Assembly (NCBI GenBank): GCA_035275625.1
Contig: DATEMK010000602.1
Location: 1 to 39,679 of the forward strand
Length of the DNA: 39,679 nt
Direction of reading: 5' to 3'
DNA from: DATEMK01 sp035275625
Lineage (GTDB): Bacteria; Bacteroidota; Bacteroidia; AKYH767-A; OLB10
This document shows positions 24,728-32,739 of the stretch, piece by piece. Position numbers and translations under genes: made by a program. Each line of letters opens with the position of its first letter. The first letter of the stretch is position 1. The notes under the pieces were generated by a model that was not told the origin of the DNA, ran no database searches, and saw nothing but the letters and a program-made list of their open reading frames with translations.

Positions 24728-25975
24728 ATGACAAGCATTTGCTTCTATTTCCAGGTTCACCAGCCTTTTCGGATCCGCAATTACAATTTTGACCAGATTG
24801 GCACGAATCATTTTTACGAAGACTATGAAAAGAATAAAGAGATACTGAATAAGGTTGCTGATAAGTGTTATCTTCCGGCTAATGCAAAAATGCTGGAGCT
24901 GATAAAACGCCACAACGGAAAATTCAGGATCAGCTATTCTATTAGCGGAGTAGCGTTAGAGCAATTTGAGCTATATCGTCCGGAAGTGATTGAATCATTT
25001 CAAAAGTTAGTGGATACCGGTTGTGTTGAAATTTTATCGGAGACGTATTATCATTCACTCTCGTTTTTATATTCTAAAAGTGAATTCGAAAGGCAGGTTA
25101 AAAAGCACTATAATAAAGTAAATGATCTGTTCGGAGTGAATCCATCCGTTTTCCGCAACACGGAATTAATTTTCAATAATGAAATTGCGCAATATGTTTC
25201 TGAAATGGGATTTAAAGGAATGTTGTGTGAAGGTGTTGACCGTTTTCTTTTGGACAGAACTCCAAACTATACTTATGAATCTCCGGGAGTAAGTGATTTT
25301 AAATTACTGTTAAAGAACTATAAGCTGAGTGATGACATCGCATTCCGGTTCTCGAATAAAGAATGGAAAGATCATCCGCTCACGTCAGAAAAATTTGCGC
25401 ATTGGGTTCACGGTCATGCAGGAGATGCAGAATGCATTAATCTTTTTATGGATTACGAAACATTCGGGGAGCACCAGTGGAAAGAGACAGGCATCTTCGA
25501 TTTCCTGGATCATCTGCCTGAAAAAATATTTACACATCCTGATTTTGATTTTAAAACTCCTTCTGAAGTAATGGAAGCTTTCCCTGCACGTGATATTTAT
25601 GACGTTCCTTATACAACATCATGGGCGGATGCCGAGAGGGACTTATCGGCATGGAATGAAAATAAAATGCAGAAACATTCCTTACATAAAATTTATTCAC
25701 TGGAAAAAGCAGTGAAGAAAACAGGAAAAAAAGAATTAATTGATACCTGGGCAAAGCTCACTACCAGTGATCATTTTTATTATATGAGCACAAAGTTCTG
25801 GAGCGATGGTGATGTGCATAAATATTTTTCTCCTTACGATTCTCCTTATGATGCACATATTTTTTTTATGAATGTGCAGAATGATTTTGAGGAAACGATG
25901 AAAGCGATTTTAAACCGAAAATCAAAAACGAGATCTTCAAAAATTGTAAAAAAAAATTACCACGTAGCAACATAA
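24728..25975 (+). CDS. GH57 family glycoside hydrolase (alpha-amylase type)
   Basis: 415 residues from the ATG at 24728; a GTG one codon earlier is an alternative. The GH57 landmarks are present: the FQVHQPFR start, the nucleophile region FRNTELIF, the general acid region LFMDYETFGEHQW, and a C-terminal YYMSTKFWSDGDVHKYFSPY block. The fold acts on alpha-glucans, as an amylase, 4-alpha-glucanotransferase or branching enzyme. The pair with the upstream GT4 suggests storage or turnover of glycogen. The last residues, HVAT, and the stop codon come from a palindromic repeat arm (25959-26017). Exact specificity cannot be read from sequence. Confidence 0.9.
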   Translation: MTSICFYFQVHQPFRIRNYNFDQIGTNHFYEDYEKNKEILNKVADKCYLPANAKMLELIKRHNGKFRISYSISGVALEQFELYRPEVIESFQKLVDTGCVEILSETYYHSLSFLYSKSEFERQVKKHYNKVNDLFGVNPSVFRNTELIFNNEIAQYVSEMGFKGMLCEGVDRFLLDRTPNYTYESPGVSDFKLLLKNYKLSDDIAFRFSNKEWKDHPLTSEKFAHWVHGHAGDAECINLFMDYETFGEHQWKETGIFDFLDHLPEKIFTHPDFDFKTPSEVMEAFPARDIYDVPYTTSWADAERDLSAWNENKMQKHSLHKIYSLEKAVKKTGKKELIDTWAKLTTSDHFYYMSTKFWSDGDVHKYFSPYDSPYDAHIFFMNVQNDFEETMKAILNRKSKTRSSKIVKKNYHVAT

Positions 25976-26017
25976 GTCATATAGTTTTGACTCTATGTTC
26001 TATCTGCCTGTGTGGTT
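25959..26017. repeat. Degenerate CACATAGG palindrome at the GH57 3' end
   Basis: The left half (ACCACGTAGCAACATAAG) matches 21 of 26 bases of the repeat unit at 26534, and the right half (CTATCTGCCTGTGTGGTT) matches its other half. It supplies the end of the GH57 gene and directly abuts the stop codon of the GxxExxY gene. Confidence 0.7.
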
Positions 26018-26427
26018 CATTCTTCCGGCAAGTTTCTGAAAATTTCATTCACGTAAGTTTTTTGACCTTCTTTAAAGATGTTTACACAATTAAAATTAAT
26101 TAAAACTCCCTTGGGCTTTTCAAGCAATTTCATATAGGTCAAAATTTGTGCTTCGAATACTGGAGCAATAACTTCCACAGCTTTTAATTCTACAACAATA
26201 ATGTCTTCAACAAGAAAATCACAGCGAAGCTCTGATTCCATCTCTAAACCTTTATAATTAATCGGGACAATTAATTCGGAGTAATATTTTATGTTTCGCA
26301 ATTGAAATTCTTTTTTAAGGCATTTTTGATAAACGCTTTCCAGTAAGCCCGGACCAATCAACTTGTGAACTTCAATTACAGCTCCTATAATTTTATAGGT
26401 TAGTTCGTCAAGATATTTTTTAGTCAT
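26017..26427 (-). CDS. GxxExxY protein (PD-(D/E)XK nuclease-like)
   Basis: 136 residues from the ATG at 26427. A longer frame to 26463 would read through repeat sequence and is less likely. The name-giving motif is G27-LLE30-SV-Y33 in LIGPGLLESVYQKCL. The putative nuclease core is CDFLV (Asp70) and VVELKA (Glu80, Lys82), a PD-(D/E)XK-like signature. The family is widespread in Bacteroidota and other groups, and its function is unknown. The gene is tightly bracketed by inverted copies of one palindrome (25959-26017 and 26439-26493), so it may be carried by, or act on, that repeat (inference). Confidence 0.9.
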   Translation of the reverse strand: MTKKYLDELTYKIIGAVIEVHKLIGPGLLESVYQKCLKKEFQLRNIKYYSELIVPINYKGLEMESELRCDFLVEDIIVVELKAVEVIAPVFEAQILTYMKLLEKPKGVLINFNCVNIFKEGQKTYVNEIFRNLPEE

Positions 26428-26438
26428 AGAATTTTTTG

Positions 26439-26655
26439 AACCACATAGGAACATAGGACACATAGACTATGTTTTTTATGTGCCTATGTGTTTAAATTTA
26501 TTTTTCATCATTTCCCGGACAGGATTCTTTTTTAACCACATAGAAACATAGGACACATAGGCTATGTTTTCTATGTGCCTATGTGTCTAAATTTTTTTTG
26601 AACCACATAGAAACATAGGACACATATACAATGTTTTCTATATGCCTATGTGGTT
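26439..26655. repeat. Three 55-bp palindromic repeats with CACATAGG arms
   Basis: Copies at 26439-26493, 26534-26588 and 26601-26655 begin AACCACATAG and end CCTATGTG(T/G), and each folds into a hairpin. Copies two and three differ at only a few bases. They lie upstream of the GxxExxY gene and downstream of the GlxA-type regulator gene. A fourth, degenerate copy lies on the other side of the GxxExxY gene at 25959-26017. Confidence 0.88.
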
Positions 26656-26690
26656 AAAATTTATTTTCATCATTCATCGTTCCCTCACAT

Positions 26691-27671
26691 TCATTCCGCG
26701 ATTGACTGTTTATTATATTTGTTCCGGTATTCAATTGGCGTCAGCCCCGTTATTTTTTTAAAAACAGTGCGGAACGCTTTTGTATCCGTATAACCGACAT
26801 CAAACATCACTTCATTAATATTTTTCCGGCTGCTTTCAAAGCTTCGTTTAGCGGCTTCAATTTTTACACGCTGCATGTATTCAACAACCGTATTGTTTGT
26901 GGCTTTTTTAAACCTGCGTTCAAAGCTTCTTCTGCCAATGGCAAACATATCCGCTAATTGATCAATATTTATTTTGTCCTGGTAATTTTTCTCTATGAAT
27001 TCCTGGGCTTTTTTTATTTCAATATCCTCATGATTTTTTTGACCTTCAAACATCATGAACGCTGCCTGGCTGTCGCGGTCAATATCAACAGCAAAAAACT
27101 TTGAAGCAAGAATAGCAGTATCGCGGTCCGTATATTTTTCAACGAGATATAAGAGCAGGCTCCAGTACGAATTGGCGCCACCGCTTGAATAAATTCCCTG
27201 CTCTTCTGTAATGATGCTTCCATCCACAAGATCCACATCAGGAAACATTTCCCTGAACTCATTGGCGGAATTCCAGTGCGAAGAACATTTTTTTCCATTG
27301 AGCAATCCTGTAGAGGCAAGCAAAAAAGCTCCTATGCACAGCGAAGCTACTTCTGCTCCATGTTTATACTGATGCACAATCCACGGCACAAAATCTTTGT
27401 TCAGCTTCAATGCAGTTTTCATATCTCCGCTCAAAGCGGGAATAAAAATCAAATCAGTTTTTTTCACATCTTTCAAAAGTTTTTCTGTGTGAACAGAATA
27501 CAGGCTGTTTTCCAATTTCACTTCTTTTGTAAGCCCTACCAATTGGACATTAAACAAAGGGCGTTTTCCTGATGACTGCAAAAACTGGTTCACAGCTTTA
27601 AACATATAATGCGGATCAGCCACAGCTTCTATCACCGCAGTTTCGGGTATGAGGATGGATACGTTTTTCAT
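26691..27671 (-). CDS. GlxA-type transcriptional regulator (DJ-1/PfpI domain plus AraC HTH)
   Basis: 326 residues. The N-terminal half (about 1-185) is a DJ-1/PfpI-like domain with the nucleophile-elbow region ASLCIGAFLLASTG. The C-terminal half (about 215-320) is an AraC double helix-turn-helix with FAIGRRSFERRFKKATN and the closing VGYTDTKAFRTVFKKITGLTP. Such regulators sense small molecules or amines through the first domain. The gene is divergent from the SRPBCC operon that starts at 27800, across about 130 bp, and may control it (inference). Confidence 0.9.
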   Translation of the reverse strand: MKNVSILIPETAVIEAVADPHYMFKAVNQFLQSSGKRPLFNVQLVGLTKEVKLENSLYSVHTEKLLKDVKKTDLIFIPALSGDMKTALKLNKDFVPWIVHQYKHGAEVASLCIGAFLLASTGLLNGKKCSSHWNSANEFREMFPDVDLVDGSIITEEQGIYSSGGANSYWSLLLYLVEKYTDRDTAILASKFFAVDIDRDSQAAFMMFEGQKNHEDIEIKKAQEFIEKNYQDKINIDQLADMFAIGRRSFERRFKKATNNTVVEYMQRVKIEAAKRSFESSRKNINEVMFDVGYTDTKAFRTVFKKITGLTPIEYRNKYNKQSIAE

Positions 27672-27799
27672 ACCGCAAAAGTAAGCAGAGAATTTGTCGC
27701 AATCAACCCCCTGAAATGTCGTTTTCGCACAGTACAGATTTTCATTTTAAGCCTGCATCTTTGCATTATCAAATTAATCATCACTAAAAAATAAATAAA

Positions 27800-28678
27800 A
27801 TGACAACATTAGAAAAAACCACGATTACAGTTGAAGCGACAATAAACGCTCCTGTAGAAAAAGTTTGGAAACTCTGGACTTCACCCGAACACATTACTAA
27901 ATGGAATAACGCATCCGATGACTGGCACACGCCACATGCAGAAAATGATTTGCGTGTGGGTGGAAAATTTCTTTCAAGAATGGAAGCAAAGGATGGCAGC
28001 TTCGGTTTCGATTTTGGCGGAGTGTATGACGAAGTAAAAACAAATGAACTGATTGCCTATACCATTGGTGACGGCAGAAAAGTGAAAGTAAACTTTACAA
28101 AACAGGACAATGCAACAAAAGTAGTTTCAATTTTTGAAGCCGAAAATGAAAACCCTGTTGAAATGCAGCGTGGAGGCTGGCAGGCTATTTTAAACAGTTT
28201 TAAGAAATACGCTGAGTCTTATAAAGGCCTGGAAGTTTTAAAATTTGACATCAGCATAAATGCCACTGCGGAAAAGACATATAACACGATGATTAATAAA
28301 GGTACGTATGATCAGTGGACGGCAGTGTTTTCGCCAGGCTCTCACTTTAAAGGCTCGTGGGAAAAAGGCTCTAAAATACTGTTCCTTGGTCCCGGTGAAA
28401 ATGGAGTAATGAGCGGCATGGTAAGCAGGATAAAAGAAAACATCCCGGCAAAGTTTGTATCCATTGAACACCTCGGTATTATTAAGGATGGAAAGGAAAT
28501 AACTTCAGGAGCAGAGGTAGAAGGGTGGGCGGGCGCCACTGAAAACTACACTTTTACAGAAAAGAATGGAACCACCGTGGTTTCGGTTTCAATGGATTCA
28601 AATGAAGAATACAAAAAATATTTCACTGAAACATGGCCTATCGCATTGAAAAAATTAAAAGAGTTGTGCGAAGCTTAA
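27800..28678 (+). CDS. Tandem SRPBCC/AHSA1-domain protein
   Basis: 292 residues with two SRPBCC (AHSA1-like) domains, about 1-140 and 148-292. The first starts TTITVEATINAPVEKVWKLW and contains HAENDLRVGGKF; the second begins LKFDISINATAEKTYNTMIN. This fold forms a hydrophobic cavity for small ligands, but the substrates of most members are unknown. It is the first gene of a nine-gene run on the plus strand (to 32738), divergent from the GlxA-type regulator. Confidence 0.85.
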   Translation: MTTLEKTTITVEATINAPVEKVWKLWTSPEHITKWNNASDDWHTPHAENDLRVGGKFLSRMEAKDGSFGFDFGGVYDEVKTNELIAYTIGDGRKVKVNFTKQDNATKVVSIFEAENENPVEMQRGGWQAILNSFKKYAESYKGLEVLKFDISINATAEKTYNTMINKGTYDQWTAVFSPGSHFKGSWEKGSKILFLGPGENGVMSGMVSRIKENIPAKFVSIEHLGIIKDGKEITSGAEVEGWAGATENYTFTEKNGTTVVSVSMDSNEEYKKYFTETWPIALKKLKELCEA

Positions 28679-28711
28679 AAAAATTTTATAAACCATTAAA
28701 ACAAAAAAACA

Positions 28712-29551
28712 ATGACAAATCAAATTTATCCCTGCTTATGGTTTGACGGACAAGCCAAAGCCGCAGCAGATTTTTACTGCTCCATTTTTAAAAATTCAAA
28801 AGTAACCGTTGACACGCCAATGGTTGTAAACTTTGAACTGAACGGAAAAAAATTCATGGGTTTAAATGGCGGACCGATGTTTAAAATCACTCCTGCCATT
28901 TCAATTTTTGCAACATTTGAAACAATAGATGAAACAAATAATGCATGGAACAAATTATTTGATGGCGGAAAAGCATTAATCCCCATTGATAAACAGCCGT
29001 GGAGTGAAAGATACGGCTGGCTCCAGGACAAGTTTGGAATGACCTGGCAGATATCTGTTGTTAATGAAAAAGGCGACAAACCACAGATAAGGCCTTCTAT
29101 GTTATTTACCGGCAACAAGTTTGGCAAAGCTGAAGAAGCTGTTAAATTTTATACTTCTGTTTTTGATAATTCTGCTACAGATTTATTGATGCACTACCCG
29201 CAGGAAGACAAGGCGAATGCAGGAAAAGTGATGTATTCGGAATTTAACATTAATCAATACGACATGATTGCAATGGATGGACCGGGAGTTCATGACTATA
29301 CTTTTACCGAAGGAGTTTCTCTTGTGGTGAATTGCGAAACACAAAAAGAAATAGATTACTACTGGAACAAACTTACCGAAGGCGGAGAAGAAAGCATGTG
29401 CGGCTGGCTGAAAGATAAGTTTGGTGTTTCGTGGCAAATTGTTCCTGCCGTCATTGGCAAATTAATGACTGACGAGAAAAAATCAGGCAGAGTAATGCAG
29501 GCTGTTATGAAAATGAAAAAGCTTGATCTTGAAAAGTTAGTGAACGCATAA
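28712..29551 (+). CDS. PhnB-type VOC family protein, two domains
   Basis: 279 residues with two VOC (glyoxalase/PhnB-like) domains. The repeats start YPCLWFDGQAKAAADFYCSI and MLFTGNKFGKAEEAVKFYTS, and each ends in the closing W-L-x-D-K-F-G-x-x-W-Q-I motif (WLQDKFGMTWQI, WLKDKFGVSWQI). Members are often named 3-demethylubiquinone methyltransferase-like, but the reaction is unproven. It follows the SRPBCC gene by 33 bp and probably shares its transcript. Confidence 0.88.
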   Translation: MTNQIYPCLWFDGQAKAAADFYCSIFKNSKVTVDTPMVVNFELNGKKFMGLNGGPMFKITPAISIFATFETIDETNNAWNKLFDGGKALIPIDKQPWSERYGWLQDKFGMTWQISVVNEKGDKPQIRPSMLFTGNKFGKAEEAVKFYTSVFDNSATDLLMHYPQEDKANAGKVMYSEFNINQYDMIAMDGPGVHDYTFTEGVSLVVNCETQKEIDYYWNKLTEGGEESMCGWLKDKFGVSWQIVPAVIGKLMTDEKKSGRVMQAVMKMKKLDLEKLVNA

Positions 29552-29554
29552 ATA

Positions 29555-29620
29555 ATTGCCACAGATTCCCAGATTAGGATTTTAATTATTTCAAAATAAA
29601 ATCTGTGAATCTGTGGCAAT
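29555..29620. repeat. 66-bp palindromic repeat between VOC genes
   Basis: Perfect 14-bp arms ATTGCCACAGATTC (29555-29568) and GAATCTGTGGCAAT (29607-29620), with further pairing (CAGATT/AATCTG, ATTTT/AAAAT) inside. It fills almost the whole gap between 29551 and 29638. Similar GCCACAGATT hairpins are dispersed in many Bacteroidota genomes from memory. Confidence 0.8.
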
Positions 29621-29637
29621 TTGAATTTTAAATTAAA

Positions 29638-30057
29638 ATGACACGGATAAATTCATACTTAACATTCAACGGCAACTGCCGTGAAGCAATGACATTCTAT
29701 AAAGAATGCCTGGGTGGTGAGCTCACCCTGCAAACAATTGGCGAATCACCCTTGTCAGAAAAAATGCCGAAGCAAATGAAAGACTGCATCCTGCATTCAA
29801 CACTTACGAAAGGAACGTTAGTCCTGATGGGTTCAGACATGGTGAGTGAGAAAGGATTGGTAAAAGGGAATTCAGTTTCGCTTTCGCTTAATTGCAGCAG
29901 CGAGGAAGAAATTAAAAACTGCTATGCAAAACTTTCATCAGGCGGCAAAGCCGACCATGCTTTAGAAAATACTTTTTGGGGAGCGCTGTTTGGCGACCTT
30001 ACCGATAAATTCGGAAACCACTGGTTGCTTAACTATGAAAAAAATCAAAAGAAATAA
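29638..30057 (+). CDS. PhnB-type VOC family protein, single domain
   Basis: 139 residues. The VOC pattern is clear: YLTFNGNCREAMTFYKECLG at the start and the closing DKFGNHWLLNY. Glu84-type metal ligands are not obvious, so it may not be an enzyme. It lies 86 bp after the double VOC gene, the gap holding a palindromic repeat, and nine bases before the next gene. It is part of the plus-strand run of small stress or housekeeping proteins. Confidence 0.87.
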   Translation: MTRINSYLTFNGNCREAMTFYKECLGGELTLQTIGESPLSEKMPKQMKDCILHSTLTKGTLVLMGSDMVSEKGLVKGNSVSLSLNCSSEEEIKNCYAKLSSGGKADHALENTFWGALFGDLTDKFGNHWLLNYEKNQKK

Positions 30058-30065
30058 ATTCTCAA

Positions 30066-30485
30066 ATGGAAAAATATTTTTTGGAAAACGATATTAAAGT
30101 TATTTGCTTTACAGCAAAATCTTTTCCGGATAAAGTTATGGAAGCACATCAATTCTTACATTCCAGGCTTGAGAATGTGAATAGCAGGAAATTCTTTGGC
30201 ATATCTCACCCGGGTAGAAGCGGGACTATAATTTACAAAGCGGCTGCGGAAGTATTGAACGAAAAGGAAACTGAAATTCCCGGCTGCGAAACATTCATTA
30301 TTAAAAAAGGAGAGTACATCAGCAAATTTATCCCGCGTTTTTGTGATGATGTAACAAGCATTGGCAAAGCATTTAAAGAGTTGCTCACCTACCCGGGCAT
30401 TGACCCGCAGGGATATTGCCTGGAAATGTATTTAAGCGATACGGATGTACGCTGCATGGTGGGAATTATTTCAGAAAAATCATAA
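30066..30485 (+). CDS. Putative GyrI-like (effector-binding) small protein
   Basis: 139 residues, cytoplasmic. The pattern of strands and the ending YCLEMYLSDTDVRCMVGI resemble GyrI-like or AraC effector-binding domains, which close with a similar E-x-Y-L-x-x-x-D-x-x-C-M segment. The middle FFGISHPGRSGTIIYKAA also fits. There is no DNA-binding domain. It sits 8 bp after the VOC gene. The assignment is by pattern only, and a different alpha/beta family remains possible. Confidence 0.5.
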   Translation: MEKYFLENDIKVICFTAKSFPDKVMEAHQFLHSRLENVNSRKFFGISHPGRSGTIIYKAAAEVLNEKETEIPGCETFIIKKGEYISKFIPRFCDDVTSIGKAFKELLTYPGIDPQGYCLEMYLSDTDVRCMVGIISEKS

Positions 30486-30509
30486 TCACAAAAATAATTT
30501 TAAATCAAC

Positions 30510-31079
30510 ATGAGAAAACTAATTTCATTTATGCACACATCGCTGGATGGTTTTGTGGCAGGTACAAAAGGAGAAATGGACTGGATAAATGTAGACGATG
30601 AAATCTTTGATTACGCAGGTCATAATACAAATGATGCGGATACCGGCTTATATGGGCGTGTCACGTATGATATGATGGAAAGTTACTGGCCCACTGCTGG
30701 TGACCAGCCGAATGCTTCCAAACATGATAAGGAGCATTCGCAATGGTATAACAATGTTGAGAAAATTGTTTTGTCAAAATCTCTGGCTGGAAAAAATATT
30801 CCAAAAACGCAGATTGTAAGCAGCAACATCAAAGAAGAAATACTAAAGCACAAAAACAAAAACGGTAAAAACATAATTATGTTCGGCAGCCCTTCTGCAA
30901 GCCATACACTTTTGCAGCTCGGCTTGATTGATGAATACTGGCTGTTTGTAAATCCCGTCCTGCTTGGCGCGGGCATTCCTTTATTTAAAAATATCAATGA
31001 GCCGGTGAAGCTAAATCTTATTAAAACAAAAGTTTTCAAATGCGGAGTAACCGGCATGCATTTCGAAATTTCTAAATAA
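30510..31079 (+). CDS. Dihydrofolate reductase-like (RibD C-terminal domain) protein
   Basis: 189 residues with the RibD_C/DHFR-like fold: MHTSLDGFVAGTKGEMDWI, DTGLYGRVTYDMMESYW and IIMFGSPSASHTLLQLGLID. Members use NADPH to reduce unknown substrates, and YwjB and YyaP are examples. It follows the previous gene by 24 bp. The substrate cannot be read from the sequence, and there is no evidence for a folate role. Confidence 0.9.
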   Translation: MRKLISFMHTSLDGFVAGTKGEMDWINVDDEIFDYAGHNTNDADTGLYGRVTYDMMESYWPTAGDQPNASKHDKEHSQWYNNVEKIVLSKSLAGKNIPKTQIVSSNIKEEILKHKNKNGKNIIMFGSPSASHTLLQLGLIDEYWLFVNPVLLGAGIPLFKNINEPVKLNLIKTKVFKCGVTGMHFEISK

Positions 31080-31115
31080 TCAAATATTATTCCCTTCAAC
31101 TAAACACTACTCAAA

Positions 31116-31484
31116 ATGAAAAAAACTAAAATATTTTATTGGATTGTAACAGGTCTTTTCAGTGGGTTCATGTTGTTCTCCGCCATTCCGGACATATTGG
31201 TGGTTCCGGATGCCGTAACCTTTATGACAAATTTGGGTTATCCAAAATATATCATCCCTTTTCTTGGTATTGCAAAATTGCTGGGAATAATTGCCATCCT
31301 TATCCCGGGGTTTCCGCGAATAAAAGAATGGGCTTACGCAGGATTGTTTTTTGATTTGGCCGGTGCAACTTATTCTGTAATTTCTTCAGGCGGATTAAAT
31401 CCGTCCATTGTTTTCATGTTTCTTCCCATAGTCTTTTTGTTTTTATCTTACTTCTTATATCATAAATTATTAAAAGCAAAATAA
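31116..31484 (+). CDS. DoxX-like membrane protein
   Basis: 122 residues with four membrane helices and the DoxX pattern (PKYIIPFLGIAKLLGIIAIL, then GFPRIKEWAYAGLFFDLAGA). DoxX-like proteins of this size are common inner-membrane proteins in Bacteroidota, and roles in redox or thiosulfate metabolism are suggested for some. It lies 36 bp after the DHFR-like gene and 2 bp before the next. Confidence 0.88.
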   Translation: MKKTKIFYWIVTGLFSGFMLFSAIPDILVVPDAVTFMTNLGYPKYIIPFLGIAKLLGIIAILIPGFPRIKEWAYAGLFFDLAGATYSVISSGGLNPSIVFMFLPIVFLFLSYFLYHKLLKAK

Positions 31485-31486
31485 TC

Positions 31487-31888
31487 ATGATTGCCACAAA
31501 GATTTCAGCAAAAGATATTGATGCGTACATTGATATGCAACCTGAAAGTGTTCGCGGTGTTCTTGAAAAGTTCAGGCAAACGATCCGGAAAGCCGCACCT
31601 GAAGCGGAAGAAATGATAAGCTATCAAATGCCGGCTTTTAAATATCATGGTATGCTCGTTTATTTTGCCGCATGGAAAAATCATGTCGGTTTTTATCCCG
31701 TATCATCGGGGATTAAGGAATTCAAAAAAGAGCTGTCTGCTTATGAAGTTTCTAAAGGGACTGTAAAATTCTCGGTTGACAAACCGATACCTTTCGGGTT
31801 AATAAGTAAAATGGTGAAATTCAGAGTGAAGGAGAACCTAAAACAAGTAAAATTAAAATCATCGGCAAAAGCAAAAGCAAAAAAATAA
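31487..31888 (+). CDS. DUF1801-family (YdhG-like) protein
   Basis: 133 residues. Typical features are IDAYIDMQPESVRGVLEKFR, EEMISYQMPAFKYHGMLVYF and HVGFYPVSSGIKEF, the DUF1801/iron-chaperone pattern. The C-terminus is a Lys/Ala tail (KSSAKAKAKK). The start is two bases after the DoxX stop, so translation is probably coupled. It is a paralogue of the protein at 21777-22136. Confidence 0.9.
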   Translation: MIATKISAKDIDAYIDMQPESVRGVLEKFRQTIRKAAPEAEEMISYQMPAFKYHGMLVYFAAWKNHVGFYPVSSGIKEFKKELSAYEVSKGTVKFSVDKPIPFGLISKMVKFRVKENLKQVKLKSSAKAKAKK

Positions 31889-31903
31889 TTAGAGCTCATT
31901 AAA

Positions 31904-32113
31904 ATGGTGGAAGTTTTCAAAACAACTGTAGGAAAAAAATACCAGGCAAAGCGTGTGTTAAAAGAATTGTCCGGAAAATTTCCTCATTTTAAAATAAATT
32001 TTGATTTAAACGATTGTGATAAAATATTAAGAGTGGAAGGAACAAAAATCAAATCACCTGAAATAATCCGGGCCCTGAAAGTAAACGGATACCAATGCGA
32101 AGTTTTGATCTAA
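31904..32113 (+). CDS. Small HMA-like protein without CxxC
   Basis: 69 residues with a beta-alpha-beta-beta-alpha-beta pattern (MVEVFKTTV, helix to KFP, FKINFDLNDCDKILRVEG, a second helix, CEVLI). This resembles the heavy-metal-associated ferredoxin-like fold but lacks the CxxC metal site. Such small proteins are frequent in Bacteroidota, and their function is unknown. It lies 15 bp after the DUF1801 gene. Confidence 0.65.
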   Translation: MVEVFKTTVGKKYQAKRVLKELSGKFPHFKINFDLNDCDKILRVEGTKIKSPEIIRALKVNGYQCEVLI

Positions 32114-32189
32114 AAATGTAACAGCTTTCATTAAATTATTTTTTCTGCTCTCTTGTTTCTATTTTTACAGAAACTTAAAATGCTGCGTT

Positions 32190-32738
32190 ATGAGTTACTG
32201 TTCCTTTATTAATTCACTCAAAAAGGATGAAGTAAATGTTCATCGCGAATACCATGATAAGCAATATGGTTTCCCCATTCATGATGACAACGAATTGTTT
32301 TGCCGCTTAATTCTCGAGATAAACCAGGCAGGATTAAGCTGGACAACCATTTTAAATAAGCAGGAAAATTTTCGCAAAGCTTTCCACAATTTTGAAATCA
32401 AAAAAGTTGCAGCATATAAAGACAAAGATGTTAAACGGTTATTAAACGATGCAGGCATCATCCGCAATCGCCTGAAGGTAAATGCCGCCATCGAAAATGC
32501 AAAAACCATTTTGCAATTGCAGAAACAATCAGGCTCTTTTAAATCATGGTTAGATAGCCACCATCCCAAAACAAAAGATGAGTGGACAAAGCTTTTCAAA
32601 CAAACATTTAAGTTTACCGGTGGCGAAATAGTGAATGAATTCCTGGTAAGCGCTGGTTATTTAAAAGGTGCGCACATTGAAACCTGCCTGGTTTATAAAA
32701 AGGTGCTGAAAACAAAACCTTCCTGGAATAAAAAATAA
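32190..32738 (+). CDS. tag: DNA-3-methyladenine glycosylase I
   Basis: 182 residues with the Tag fold. Key segments are EYHDKQYGFPIHDDNELFCRL, EINQAGLSWTTILNKQENFR (catalytic-region Glu) and AHIETCLVY. Cys4 and His17 with the C-terminal His and Cys would form the zinc snap described for E. coli Tag. It removes 3-methyladenine from alkylated DNA. It closes the plus-strand run, 76 bp after the preceding gene, and is convergent with the SDR gene. Confidence 0.93.
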   Translation: MSYCSFINSLKKDEVNVHREYHDKQYGFPIHDDNELFCRLILEINQAGLSWTTILNKQENFRKAFHNFEIKKVAAYKDKDVKRLLNDAGIIRNRLKVNAAIENAKTILQLQKQSGSFKSWLDSHHPKTKDEWTKLFKQTFKFTGGEIVNEFLVSAGYLKGAHIETCLVYKKVLKTKPSWNKK

Positions 32739-32739
32739 A

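Noticed and set aside
26428..26463. Longer N-terminus of the GxxExxY protein (MCPMFLCGSKNS)
   Set aside because: These codons come from the flanking palindromic repeat, and the ATG at 26427 fits the family start.
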